Counted from the first letter of the stretch, positions 33,101 through 45,116 are shown. The stretch is DNA of 64,000 nt from Viola odorata (GCA_963691705.1 OY829537.1:73553352-73617351); one strand, 5' to 3'. A program made the numbers and translations. Notes: generated by a model not told the origin, from the sequence alone.

Positions 33101-34232
33101 GGTCCCGTTTTGAGTCGGGCAGGGTCTGGTCCCGACCCGGAAAATCCAGGGTCTATCCGGGCCAGACCCGTTGGGTCTCGGGTCTGGACCCGAGACCCGT
33201 ATTTTGCTAATCTTTTTTTTTTTTAATTGCTAACCTAATTTTGCATCCAATATCCATGAACTACTGTAGCAGTACATCCCATCACCAAAAATCCAGCTCG
33301 ATCCATCTCACCCGAACAACCCAACCACCAAAATCACCACATCCCGTCACCATATCCACCCCATCCAACAACCCGTATCCCTCAGCCACCTCACCGCCGG
33401 CCAAACCACCAATCACCGCCAAAACAGTCACCACAATCAACCAAAAAACTCATCTTGCCTCCACTGCCAAAACACCAAACCCACAAAATCCATTATTGTG
33501 CGTGTGTGTTGTGTTGTTGTTCCAGGAAAACAAAAAAGAAAGAAAGAGAGTGAGAAGAGGGAAGGCGTAGAAGAGAGTAAAGAGAAGAAATAGAAAAGAA
33601 GGAAAATAGGAAAGAAAGAAAAAAAGAGAGATCTGATTTGTTTTTTTGTTGTTGTGCAGAGAAGAAAAGAAATAAGAGGAAAGAAAATGAGAGTGAGTGG
33701 TTGTGGAAAAGGAGAGTAAAAAGGAAAGAAGAAAGGAAAAGAAAAAGAATTAATTTATTAAAAAAAAGCAAAAAAAAGGAAAAGAAAACAGTAAAAAATC
33801 GGGTCCGGGTCTGGTCCCGGACCCGGACGATTTAGCCGGGCCGGGACCGGGACCAGAAATTGGTCCCGTTTTTATACGAGACCGGTCGGGTCCAGACCCG
33901 AATTTATCGGGTCTGTCCGAGTCCGGGCCGGGTCCGGGTCCACGGACCCGGATTGACAGCTCTAGAGAGAGGTATGGTTCGGTGGTATATATATTTTGGT
34001 ATTATTTAGTTCGAGCTAACGGTCCGATAAACCGATAAAAGCTCGAATAAAAATACGAATAAAAAATAAAATAAATAATGAAAAATAAATAATAGTAATA
34101 ATAATAATGATAATAATGATAATAATAATATTTAACAATATAGTTAACAAAAATTATGGACGATAAAAATATAAAATGTGGGTATGTTATGATATAGTAA
34201 CGATTACTCCTGTCAAAAATCAGGTAGCAACA
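30156..34232 (-). repeat. 5' LTR of Tat-like element 1, with nested hAT
   Basis: Partner of 18279-25194. It contains the empty target site (TTA 31815-31817) for PIF element B, and carries a 943-bp hAT (33022-33964) at a site that is empty in the other LTR (24927-24934). Open frames at 31670-32108 are shared with the other LTR and are not genes. Confidence 0.92.
33022..33964. mobile_element. Non-autonomous hAT element (943 bp)
   Basis: The ends TAGAGCTGTC and GACAGCTCTA are perfect 10-bp inverted repeats, followed inward by 'cgggtccggg' type words on both sides. The 8-bp target duplication GAGAGAGG lies at 33014-33021 and 33965-33972, confirmed by the single copy at 24927-24934 in the other LTR. 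There is no coding capacity; the purine-rich middle gives spurious frames. Confidence 0.92.
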
Positions 34233-34237
34233 CTTCT

Positions 34238-35829
34238 CCAACTTCTCTGTTCACTTTCTCACAATTTTCTAGGAATAATAGTGAATTAGATAATAATGAA
34301 TATTCACACCAATTATATCCATTAATTAATCACTTATAATATCAATTGATAAGTGATATGAATATGGATATAGACATGGATATGAATATTTATTATCCAT
34401 GATAAATAATATGAATATGGTTTTGCAATTTAATCATCCATATTATCCATTATTCACACACATATATATATTATGTTTTAAACTAAAATATATAATATAT
34501 AATCTTATAATAAGCGAATTAATAATAAGTAAATTAATAATAAGTTTGTAGTAATATTTATTTTATTTTATAATTTAAACAAAATTTTGACAAAGAATTA
34601 AAAAAATTGAAAAAAAAATTAATTGTATTAAAAACTAGCCAAACGACATAGTTTTTATACAAATGAAAAATCTCAACCCTAAATAAATCATAGAAGCAAA
34701 CCAATTGGCAAGCACTAGCAACGCCGCATCTGTGTAAGCAACTCACTCTACTCACTCAACCGTTAAGAGTGTGCGATATGGACAATGATCAGGAAGCAAG
34801 TATAGTAAATCAAGCATGATTGTTGCAATTTGAACTAGTCTTAATTGTCTATTTGATAATGAGTTTCAGGATTTATATTTTGTTGAGTCTTAGTGTGTTT
34901 TTGGATATTTTTCAATTTAATTCATGTAGTTTTTGATTGTGTATTTAAATTTTTATTTTCGAAATTCTTCATGTACTTTTAGAAGTAATTTTTTTGTTGT
35001 TCATGGTGGACTACTTAGGTCAATTTTTTAACCCATGAATACTAACTGGTGTTTTTTAAAAGGTTTTTTTCTTCCATTAATAGATATACACGAATATCCA
35101 TTAAGTATGGATAGTTAGTGGTGGGAATAAAATTTGACTTAATTTAAAATTAGTTGGTAATAATATGAATATGGATATGATAAAAAATATATAATAGGTA
35201 TATGGTTTAAATGAATATCGTGGATATTCATACCATTGTCGTCTCTTCCCACAACTAACTGGGAATTCCAGCCGAAACTCAACCTTCATGGCTAGAGCAC
35301 TAGCGGTAAATAGTAATACCATCAACTACGACCCTTATCCACACTTAAGCATTCACTCACTCCACCCAATGCCCCAGTCCATTGCAAGGGACTGCCCCCT
35401 AAATAAGGGGATCGTTGTAGTTCTACACCAGGTGTCCATAATTTGCAATATCGTTCCTTGCCCTTGTTCATTTTTCTGCCAAATTTCTAATTTACGCTAT
35501 ATAGTTGGGGTTTCTCCACTTTATATCTTCCTAACATTTCTTGATTACTAGCTAAAAATTAAATTTTGAGAGTTGGGGTTTGGATGACATGAGTTGTTAT
35601 TTTACAGCATGCGAGATCAAGAGATCCGAATCGAAGACCTGGTCTTCGACAGAGAGCCCAAAATTAATAATGAAATTCACATCTCTTTTCGAACACAACA
35701 TATAAAAGGTAAACACCAATTCGTCCTCCTCTTCCTTTATCTCTCCCTTCAAAATCAAAACCCTCAAAATCTCAGCGGGCAATAAACCTTCTCCTGTTGA
35801 CTAATCGCACATAGTTTGAATCAACTAAA
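34238..35829. other. AT-rich flank upstream of the importin-alpha exon
   Basis: No gene is established. 'gaatatggatatgga' words near 34360 and 35165, facing each other, suggest a decayed hAT-like element. At 35608-35709 an open segment (MRDQEIRIEDLVFDRE) lies between a plausible acceptor (ttttacag) and donor (aaaag/gtaaac); it could be leader sequence of the importin-alpha gene or chance. I see nothing else. Confidence 0.35.
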
Positions 35830-35851
35830 ATGATGTTGTTGTGTCTGAGCG
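35830..35851 (+). pseudogene. Importin-alpha exon 1, first 22 bases
   Basis: ATG at 35830 (a second ATG follows at once) begins MMLLCLSA. The codon is cut at the target duplication GAGCG (35847-35851), where the Tat-like element 2 inserted. With one duplication copy removed, the frame continues exactly into 43627. Confidence 0.75.
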
Positions 35852-38457
35852 TGTCGCACCCTCCTTTTTTGGATTTTCCTAATGCGACGCGAGTTTGGGA
35901 CTAGATGTGAGACAAAATCGGACTCATCTCACAGGATGTAATGAAGTCGCCACCCTAATTTATTTCTAGGTTTAGGGAACCTAAAGTCATGGCATAAAAA
36001 AAATAAAAGCTAAGGCGAAAAGGGTCTGAACCCGAGAACAGTGGTCCGGGGTCGTATTATGGACTCGGGAAGGTGTTAGGCACCAGAGTCACATCCTAAA
36101 AATGTTACCGGAGAAAGAGGTGTTTAATCATGTTTGGAAAATAAAGAGTCCTAATTTACGTGATCATGCCCAATGGATAAAAATTCTAACAATTCTAGAT
36201 ATTCATACATACGAGTGTATAGGTGGAAAAAGCGTGGAATAAATAAAAGGGTAAGAAACATTTACTTGATGAAGGGTACGAGCGATTTACCCCTTTTTGA
36301 ACGAAGTTATGCGGTGTATTTGTGAAGGGCATCGATTAATTTACCCTACAAATTCGAGATTATTAGTTTGGGAAAATGATAATTGAAAAACAGATAAATA
36401 TCTAATGACTTATTGCAAGTGAAATAATTAATTTAGCAATTAAACGCAAGTAGAATAATTATTTAGGCATTCAAGGGCATGCAAAAAATAATTAGTTAAA
36501 TAGTACGAGCATTCGAATATTCGGCATCAAAATTATTGTACGCACGCAAGTGAAATAATTATTTATTTATTTTTTGATGACTATACGCAAGTAGAATAAT
36601 TTAAACATGCAAAAGCATATGAAAATAATAATTAATCATGCAAGCATACGAAAATAAATAATTAGCACAAGCATACGGAAAATTAAATAAACAGTACTAG
36701 CGCGAAAATAAATAAATAGTACAAACATGCGGAAATATAAATAGTACAAACATACGAATAAAAATTATTAAAAAATAATAAGAAAACGGCGGGCCATTTA
36801 GTTGGGCCCGGTCCGCTGGGCCAGGGAATGGGCCCTGGCAGGCCCATAGCTGGCCCACCAGTAGGGCAGCCCAGCTGGGTTGGCCCTTTTCCTTCTCTTT
36901 CCGCGCTGGGCCTGAGCAGGCCCAGCTTCTCCTTTCTTTCCTGCGTGGGCTGCTTGGCAGCCCACTCTTCTCCTCCAGCTAGGCCAGACGCGACCCAGCT
37001 CTACCTCTCTTGCTTTCTTTTATTTCTTTCTTTTCCTAATCCCTTTCCTTTTCCAGTTTTAGGGCTGCCGCGCGCAACCCTCCTCTCTCTTTTCCCTTTT
37101 ATTTTCTTCTCCTACTCTCTTCTCTCTTGGCCGGATTGTGAGATGACGACGATGGTGTCGGTGCGGCGTGGCTGTGGTGCAGCTGGTGTGGTTGTGCGGT
37201 TGAGGTGGCGGTAGTGGGTAAGCCGACGGCGGCGTAGTTGTGGTGCCGCTGGTGTGGCTGTGGCTCGGCTGTGGCGGGGATTGGGATGCAGCGGCCTGGT
37301 GGTTGATGTCGCCGGCGTAGCTATAGATTGGGATGGCCGATTAAGGCGGTGGCGCGGCTTGGTGTGGCACGGTGGAGGTTGGGCAACAAAGGCCTGGTGG
37401 TTGATGTCGGCGACATGGCTGATTGAGGCGGTGGCGCAGTGGCGGTTGGGAATTTTGAATTGGTATTGGTCAATTTTGCAGAGGATGGAATTTTGATTTA
37501 ATTGGGTGCTTTGACTTTAATTTTGCAATGGGCTGAATTGAATTTGTTGGTTGTTTGGTTTTAATCTTGTGGGGGTGGGATAGAATTAATGCTTGCGTGT
37601 GTGTTCGTGTGTGAATTGGTGCCTCCATCCCCCCCTAATTGAAAAATCTCCTTGGCTATTTATAGAGGGAGAAATGGAGATTGAGTGCTGGATGAGGGAG
37701 TAGAGACGATGATGATGATGGTTAGATAGTAGGCTTGGAAAATGGAGAGGGTGAGGCTCGAGGAGATTTACTGAGAGAGGATGGATGAGTAGAGAGGAAG
37801 TAGGCTTTTTGAAAAATGGAGAGGGAGAGATTGATCACGGTTGTCTCCGTGCATGAACCAAATGAAGAAATGCATGCTTACGTGGTAATTACCTCAGCCA
37901 CTTGATCTTGTTTGACTTTTAGAGTCAACTAGATCAATGGTGGAGATGAATGACTTGATTTATTATTTAATTATTCAGTTTAAGCAGATGGTACGAGCAA
38001 TTTTGCCTGAAAATGAATATAAACTCGAACCAAAAATGTTAAACCGTAGAACAAAATAAACTAATATAAATAGCATACAGTGAGTGATGAAAAGTTCGCT
38101 GAATAATTTGATAAAAATTCGCATGTAAGTAATAAAAGTTCGAGCGTAAGAAAATGCTAAAAATATAAATTGGGTGAAATGTAATAAAATGGTGCGAGTT
38201 AAAATAATAATAAAATCTAAGTAGCTAATGAGTGAAATTGTCCGACCCTCGGTTTCGAGAATTTGACTCGGAACCGATACGGGTTTGAACGGAAAAAGTG
38301 ATAAAAAATGCGAAAAAGTATGAAATAAAATTTAAACGATATGAAGCGCAAAAATAAACATCAGATTGACGAAAATAAACAGGTGTATGATATTTGAAGA
38401 ATTGATGATAAAAATGCGACAAATGAAAATTTTAAAACCCAAAATCGGGTAGCAACA
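35852..38457 (-). repeat. 3' LTR of Tat-like element 2
   Basis: 2606 bp. Its ends and a conserved block ('gaagtcgccaccctaatttat', 'cgagaacagtggtccggggtcg', 'ggactcgggaaggtgttaggcacc') match element 1's LTR, but the remainder is diverged: same lineage, different family. The G-rich centre at 36830-37500 yields open frames without protein character. Confidence 0.9.
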
Positions 38458-38598
38458 GTTGCCCCCTCTTTACTGTCTTATCAAAAATCCGGTGTAACCG
38501 AGATTTTTGATGAGCAGTAAAGATGGTGCTCCCGAACCAGCAATGGCTTGAAAAATGTAAACTTCCCTGATAATGGGATGAAAAGTAGATGATGAAAT

Positions 38599-39190
38599 GT
38601 AAATCAGGTAGGGCGAGGGTAGCTCTCGCAGTCCATACCTTTGTGCAAGAAAGTAAATCAGGTAGGGCGAGGGTAGCACTCGCAGTCCATACCTTGGTGC
38701 GGAAAAGTAATTCAGGTAGGGCGAGGGTAGCACTCGCAGTCCATACCTTGGTGCGGAAAAGTAAATCAGGTAGGGCGAGGGTAGCACTCGGAGTCCATAC
38801 CTTGGTGCGGGAAAGTAAATCAGGTAGGGCGAGGGTAGCACTCGCAGTCCATACCTTGTGCAGAAAAGTAAATCAAGTATGACGAGGGTAGCACTCGCAG
38901 TCCATACCTTGTGTAGAAAAGTAAATCAAGTAGGGTGAGGGTAGCACTCGCAGTCCATACCTTTGTGCAGAAAAAGTAAATCAGGTAGGGCGAGGGTAGC
39001 ACTCGCAGTCCATACCTTTGTGCGGAAAAGTAAATCAGGTAGGGTGAGGGTAGCACTCGCAGTCTATACCTTGTGCAGAAAAGTAAATCAGGTAGGGCGA
39101 GGTAGCACTCGCAGTCCATACCTTTGTGCAGAAAAAGTAAATCAGGTAGGGCGAGGGTAGAACTCGCAGTCCATACCTTTGCGTGGAAAA
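38599..39190. repeat. 54-bp tandem array
   Basis: About eleven copies of a 54-bp unit beginning 'gtaaatcaggtagggcgagg' (copies start at 38653, 38707, 38761, 38815). Because 54 is a multiple of three, long frames stay open on both strands (plus: GRARVALAVHTL). The products are by-products of the repeat. Confidence 0.95.
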
Positions 39191-39355
39191 GTAAATCACT
39201 GAAATGTAAACTTGAGATCCGAGACCTCATTGCAGGAAATGAAATTGACATCTGAACGGGGACACCGTAATTGTCAGACGTCGATGCAGAAAAGGTAAAC
39301 TTGAGATCCGAACGGGGACACCGCAACTCTCGGACCTCTGTGCAGAAAACGTAAA

Positions 39356-39770
39356 CTTCAGTTCCGTCGAGGGTCCTACACGTAGGTTGTCGCTGATTGA
39401 TGCAGAAAAAGTAAACTTCAGCTACGTCGAGGGTCGTACTCGTAGGCCGTTGCTGATTGATGCAGAAAAAGTAAACTTCAGCTACGTCGAGGGTCGTACT
39501 CGTAGGCCGTCGCTGATTGATGCAGAAAAGTAAATTTCAGCTACGTTGAGGGTCGTACTCGTAGGCCGTCGCTGATGATACAGGAAAGTAAAATTCAGCT
39601 ACGTCGAGGGTCGTACTCGTAGGCCATCCCTGATGATGCAGAAAAATAAAATTTCAGCTACGTCGAGGGTCGTACTCGTAGGTCGTCGCTGATTGATGCA
39701 GAAAAGTAAATTTCAGCTACGTCGAGGGTCGTACTCCTAGGCCGTCGCTGATTGATGCAAAAAAATTAAT
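39356..39770. repeat. 60-bp tandem array
   Basis: About seven copies of a 59-60-bp unit, 'gtaaacttcagctacgtcga' followed by 'gggtcgtactcgtaggccgt' and 'gctgattgatgcagaaaa'. It shares the 'gcagaaaagtaaa' joint with the 54-bp array, so the two arrays probably evolved from one ancestral unit. Confidence 0.95.
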
Positions 39771-40009
39771 GGTGATGTAGCTTCGCTTGGGCGTTGTTGC
39801 CCTCTAAGACCTTGATGTGAAAATTGAAATGGAAAACTCCACTCGAACGCTGCTGCCTGTTGGAGGTTGATGCGAAATCCTTCCGGACACTGCTGCCAGT
39901 TGGATGTCAATGCTGAATTCCTCTCGGGCGCTGCTGCCCGTTGGAGGTAGGTGCCGAAGATGTAAATGCACGTCCGTGCGATACCATCGCTCTCCGGACA
40001 TTGGTGTGG

Positions 40010-40545
40010 ACCGCCACACAATACTTGGAAAGTGGGGCTTTGAACCACTACATGAAATTTTGAGAGGTGTGGTTTTGAACCGCCACACGAAACTTGGAAG
40101 GTGGGGTTTTGAACCGCCACACGAAATTTTGAGAGGTGGGGTTTTGAACCGCCATACGAATTTTGAAGAGGTGGAGTTTTGAACCGCCACACAAAATTTG
40201 GAAGGTGGGGTTTTTAACCGCCACACGAAGTTTTGAGAGGTGGGGTTTTGAACCGCCACACGAAACTTGGAAGGTGGGGTTTTGAACCGCCACACGAAAC
40301 TTTGAGAGGTGGGGTTTTGAATCGCCACATGAAACTTGGAAGGTGGGGTTTTGAACTGCCACACGAAACTTTGAGAGGTGGGGTTTTGAACGTCACACGA
40401 AATTTTGAGAGGTGGGGTTTTAAACCGCCACACGAAACTTGGAAGGTGGGGTTTTGAATCGCCACACAAAATTTTGAGAGGTGGAGTTTTGAACCGCCAC
40501 ACGAAATTTTGATAGGTGGAGTTTTGAACCGCCACACGAAATTTT
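40010..40545. repeat. 34/35-bp minisatellite, related to the array in element 1
   Basis: About 15 units with core 'ggtggggttttgaaccgccac'. Units with linker 'acgaaacttggaa' alternate with units with linker 'acgaaattttgaga', a dimeric higher-order pattern. The core is nearly the same as at 26190-27375 in element 1. All three minus frames are open again. Confidence 0.93.
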
Positions 40546-40760
40546 GATTATGGAGTGGTAACGTGCTCCATTCGGATACTCATTGGACGGTGGAGAAGAT
40601 GGGCCGCCACACGAAGTTGATTGAGGAGTGGTAACGTACTCCATTCGAATGTTTGCTTGGTAGATGGTGTGGGGAGCGTGATCCGCCGCACGAAGTTGAT
40701 TGTGGAGTGGTAACATGCTCCATTCAGATGTTTGCTTGGTGGATGGTGTGGAGATTCCAC
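40546..40760. repeat. ~65-bp repeat around 'gagtggtaacgtgctccatt'
   Basis: Three diverged copies ('gagtggtaacgtgctccattcgg', 'gagtggtaacgtactccattcga', 'gagtggtaacatgctccattcag'). The short ORFs here are by-products. Confidence 0.8.
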
Positions 40761-41716
40761 TGAAGCATATATGTATCCTGCAAATAAGGAGGAAACAAAT
40801 ACGGAGCAACAATATGGATGGAAAAAGAGAAAGCAATTGATAAGTGGAAACAATGAAATCAAATCATATATGAGGTATATGAAGGTATTCCCACACTACC
40901 CTAAGGTTTGCCCCCAGCATTTTATAAAAATAACTTCCCTATCAAGAGAAGGTTTAACAAGTTTATGCATTTCTAGAGAACATGTCATCCAGTTTCTATC
41001 ATATAAGCATGCTTGATACAAGCCTAGAAAAGCATCTGCATCTTGCCCAGGAGATAACGACCTCCAGGACAAGACTTTCCCACATCATGTAGACGTAAGC
41101 AATCCTCACCAGATACTGGTGTTTGCGTTCACACTCAGAAACAAGGCTACGTGTTTACACTCATAAAAATGCAACAAACATAGCACAAAGTCAAATTTGC
41201 AATGTCAATTCGAGTGAATAAACTTCAAATGAAGATGCACATGCATGGGCCTTCAAATAATCGAGAGGACTTTGCAAGAGAAAAGAAATGTGGTGTAGTT
41301 TTTTGAAAGAATGAAGAAAAAAGTCTGTTTAGCAAGGAGTTTTTTAGCAGAAAAAAGGGTTTAGTGAGCAGTGCTTGTTGATTGGCCGTGTTGAGGGCAA
41401 AGTGCACAAGTTCTCTAGGGATGATTTATCCTGAGATCATCTTCTGTCGGCGAAGCGCCTGAGTTTTGCTGGAGATGCTCCTTCTTGGTCATTTTGAGGG
41501 CGAAGTGCTCAAATTCTTTGATCTTCGTCGGGGATGATCCATTTTCCTTTGGACATCACTTTGTTATTGATGAAGCGCATCAGTCCTTAAACCTTCGCAG
41601 GGGATGTTCCTTCTTGATTGCTTTGAGGGCATTGTGTCCAAGTTCTTGGACCTTCACGGGGGCAATTTTTTTGATGGAGTTTTTAGAGCTGTCCTTGGGG
41701 CCTTCTCCTTTTTGTA
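40761..41716. other. Remaining interior of Tat-like element 2
   Basis: No gene is seen. From about 41440 to 41690 an approximately 80-bp unit with 'ggggatgntcc' and 'gagggcgaagtg' repeats three or four times. No gag or pol words were found. Confidence 0.5.
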
Positions 41717-43621
41717 GAGCATTCGAATATTCGGCATCAAAATTATTGTACGCACGCAAGTGAAATAAATTTTTTTTTTTTATGACTATACGCAAGTAGA
41801 ATAATTTAAACATGCAAAAGCATATGAAAATAATAATTAATCATGCATGCATACAAAAATAAATAATTAGCACAAGCATACGGAAAATTATATAAACAGT
41901 ACAAGCGAGAAAATAAATAAATAGTACAAACATGCGGAAATAAATAAATAGTACAAACATATGAATAAAAATTATTAAAAAATAATAAGAAAACGGCAGG
42001 CCAATTAGTTGGGCCCGACCCACTGGGCTAGGGAATGGGCCCTGGCAGGCCCATAGCTGGGCCCACCAGCAGGGCAGCCCAGTTGGGCTGGCCCTTTTCC
42101 TTCTCTTTCTGCGCTGGGCCTGAGCAGGCCCAGCTTCTCCTTTCTTTCCCGCGTGGGCTGCCAAGCAGCCCACTCTTCTCCTCCAGCTGGGCCAGATGCA
42201 GCCCAGCTCTCCCTCTCTTGCTTTCTTTTATTTCTTTCTTTTCCTAATCCCTTTCTTTTTCCAGTTTTAGGGCTGCCGCGTGCAATCCTCCTCTCTCTTT
42301 TCCCTTTTATTTTCTTCTCCTGCTCTCTTCTCTCTTGGCCGATTTGTGAGATGACGGCGATGGTGTCGGTGCGGCATGGCTGTGGGGCGGCGTGGCTGTG
42401 GTGCCGCTGGTGTGGCTGTGGCACGGATTGGGATGCAGCGGCCTGGTGGTTGATGTCGCCGACGTGGCTGTGGATTAGGATGGCCGATTGAGGCGGTGGC
42501 GCGGCTTGGTGTGGCGCGGTGGCGGTTGGGCAACAGCGGCCTGGTGGTTGATGTCACCGGCATGGCTGATTGAGGCGGTGGCACGGCTTGGTGTGGCGCA
42601 GTGGCAGTTGGGAATTTTAAATTGGTATTGGTCAATTTTGCAGAGGATGGAATTTTGATTTAATTGGGTGCTTTGACTTTAATTTTGCAATGGGCTGAAT
42701 TGAATTTGTTGGATGTTTGGTTTTAATCTTGTGGGGGTGGGATTGAATTAATGCTTGCGTGTGTGTTCGTGTGTGAATTGGTGCCTCCATCCCCCTCCTA
42801 ATTGAAAAATCTCCTTGGCTATTTATAGAGGGAGAAATGGAGATTGAGTGCTGAATAAGGGAGTAGAGACGATGATGATGATGGTTAGATTGTAGGCTTG
42901 GAAAATGGAGAGGGTGAGGCTCGAGGAGATTTACTGAGAGAGGATGGATGAGCAGAGAGGAAGTAGGCTTTTTGAAAAATGGAGAGGGAGAGACTGGTCA
43001 CGGTTGTCTCCGTGCATGAACCAAATGAAGAAATGCATGCTTACGTGGTAATTACCTCAGCCACTTGATCTTGTTTGACTTTCAGAGTCAACTAGATCAA
43101 TGGTGGAGATGAATGACTTGATTTATTATTTAATTATTTAGTTTAAGTAGATGGTACGAGCAATTTTGCCTGAAAATGTATATAAACTCGAACCGAAAAT
43201 GTTAAAACGTAGAACAAAATAAACTAATATAAATAGCATATAGTGAGTAATGAAACGTTCGCTGAATAATTTGATAAAAATTCGCATGTAAGTAATAAAA
43301 GTTCGAGCGTAAAAAAATGCTAAAAATATAAATTGGGTGAAATGTAATAAAATGGTGCGAGTTAAAATAATAATAAAAGCTAAGTAGCTAATGAGTGAAA
43401 TTGTCCAACCCTCGGTTTCGAGAATTTGACTCGGAACCGATACGGGTTTGAACGGAAAAAGTGATAAAAAATGCAAAAAAGTACGAAATAAAATTTAACC
43501 GATATGAAGCGCAAAAATAAACATCAGATTGATGAAAATAAACAGGTGTATGATTTTTGAAGAATTGATGATAAAAATGCGACAAATGAAAAATTTAAAA
43601 CCCCAAAATCGGGTAGCAACA
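41717..43621 (-). repeat. 5' LTR of Tat-like element 2, truncated
   Basis: Matches 36507-38457 from 'gagcattcgaatattcggc' to GGTAGCAACA with small differences. In transcription sense the 3' third of this LTR is missing together with the primer binding site. Confidence 0.9.
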
Positions 43622-43626
43622 GAGCG

Positions 43627-43817
43627 CAAGGACTGAGGTATGCCAAAATAGGTGCAAGGTGGCGGTGGACGCTGAGGAAGGACGCCGAAGGAGGATGGAC
43701 AACATGGCAAAGATTAGGAAGAATCAGAGGGAAGAAAGCATGCAGAAGAAACTTTAGGCAGGACTTCAATCACCAAACACGTCTGCGTCCCTCCACTCAT
43801 TTGCAGTGGAAAAGAAG
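43627..43817 (+). pseudogene. Importin-alpha exon 1 (IBB domain), remainder
   Basis: Joined to 35830-35851, this encodes SARTEV, then KVAVDAEEGRRRRMDNMAKI and RKNQREESMQKKL. This is the importin-beta-binding domain at the N terminus of plant importin-alpha, the adaptor that carries nuclear-localisation-signal cargo. A TAG stop follows KKL where the family has basic residues, and the exon ends at donor AAG/GTAAGC (43817/43818). PIF element DNA begins 33 bp into the intron. I found no armadillo-repeat exons to 51 kb, so this is a solitary exon relic or a captured fragment. Confidence 0.85.
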
Positions 43818-45116
43818 GTAAGCTTCGACTTTTTGCTAAAAAAACCCTTCGGGCTGTTTAGTTACGGAAAATTTTCTGAAAATTTTTCAAAAATTGGAAA
43901 ATTTCCTAAAACGTGTTTCACAGCCTCTGTTTTCCAAAATGGAAATTTTTTAGAAAATATTCCAGTTTTCCAATATTTTTCAGTTTTTCAAAATTAACAC
44001 TACAAATTTAGAAAATTTTGGAAACGCCATATTTGATGTTTTTCAATATTTTCCAAAAATATTTTTTTTTTCTCTAACTCAACTGATCCATATTGTTAAT
44101 CTAAAAAAAAATAATATTATTTTAGACATGTCTACTATCGTAATTTTGATAATTAATATATAGATTGAAAACATTGTGCTAAAAATACTTTCATAATTGA
44201 TATTTATCTAAAATTAATCCTAGTAAATTGATTCCACTATTTCAATTGTTTTAATTAACCAAGAATCCAAACATTAGTTTAATAAATACTAATATAAGTA
44301 AAAATATAACTTGGAACATTAGAATTACAAACATCTTAATTTCCTTTCATTGTTCCACAAATCATTTTGCTTATACATACTCATCACTATCACTTATTTG
44401 CCATTAACGCAACCATACATTATATGGTGCCAAATCACAATGCAATTAATATTAGTCGAACGAAATTAAATTTTTAACCAAAATAGGCAAATAAATATGT
44501 ACAAAATTAAAAAAATTATGTTTGAGAGCAAATTGAATGGAAAAAAAATCAACTTTAATCCCCATTTTTTGTGTTATACACTCTCTCTAACCTTCGATAA
44601 CCATAACATATGCTTGAGAGCAAATTTTAGTTTTTTTAGGAAATTATTTTTTAGAAAAATGCTAAGCATGACAATCATTGCGTTAGAAATTGCACTCCAC
44701 TTTGTCAACAAGTTGATTATTTATATGGCTTACAATCAATTTTAATTTTTTATTCAAATTTTTGCCGACTATAAAATAGTTTTTTGACTTACAAGTGGAA
44801 TCAAATGGGCATTAAAAGGAGAAAAATGTCCAGTTAATTTAGACTAAATATTTTAGCCACAAATTTGATATTAAAATCTAGAGGAGTAAAAATTATAATT
44901 AAAAAACTTAAATCTAAAATTTAGCCTAGTTTATCCCCACTCCATTACCATGATTTCATTTTTCTGTTATAAAAATAGAAAAATAAAATCGTCCAAATTA
45001 AAATGAAAGCATTAGTTAATTTAATTAGCTGGATCAATTATTTTCGTTAAATATCCAGCACGTGGTTCTAATTTCCAAAACTTATTAATAACAAAATATT
45101 TTCAGATTTGTATGTC

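Larger units (their letters stand above)
18279..34232 (-). mobile_element. Tat/Ogre-like LTR retrotransposon 1 (defective)
   Basis: In plus-strand reading the LTRs begin TGTCGCACCG or TGTTGCACCG and end GGTAGCAACA. The 5-bp target duplication CTTCT lies at 18274-18278 and 34233-34237. A purine-rich tract (minus: AAAGAGGGGGCAAC) adjoins 25194, and a TTTGGCGACTTCACTAGGGA sequence adjoins 30156, so the element is transcribed on the minus strand. Net LTR lengths without nested elements are about 3.16 and 3.13 kb. The 4.96-kb interior holds two tandem arrays and a heavily deleted gag-pol whose integrase end is of Tat type. It cannot transpose autonomously. Confidence 0.92.
35852..43621 (-). mobile_element. 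Tat/Ogre-like LTR retrotransposon 2 (mostly repeats)
   Basis: A complete left LTR (35852-38457; TGTCGCACCC to GGTAGCAACA) and a truncated right LTR (41717-43621). The target duplication GAGCG lies at 35847-35851 and 43622-43626. The sequence after the left LTR (gttgccccctctttactgtc) is the same as in element 1, so it too is minus-oriented. No gag, pol or primer binding site remains. The interior is a series of tandem arrays, and the deletion joining array DNA to mid-LTR at 41717 removed the gene region and part of the 5' LTR. Confidence 0.9.

Noticed and set aside
34270..35260. Complete hAT element with 'gaatatggatatgga' ends
   Set aside because: I could not find matching termini or an 8-bp duplication.
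36828..37496. Plus-strand frames of 128 and 80 codons in the LTR, repeated at 42035-42491
   Set aside because: They belong to paired LTR sequence, are low in complexity and differ between the two LTR copies by changes that break the frame.
38589..39326. Open frames on both strands with 18-residue repeats (GRARVALAVHTL and its antisense)
   Set aside because: They arise from a 54-bp DNA repeat; both strands are open by virtue of the unit length.
26190..40545. Regularly spaced repeats as a CRISPR array
   Set aside because: The spacers are short and near-identical, there are no cas genes, and the context is plant retrotransposons.
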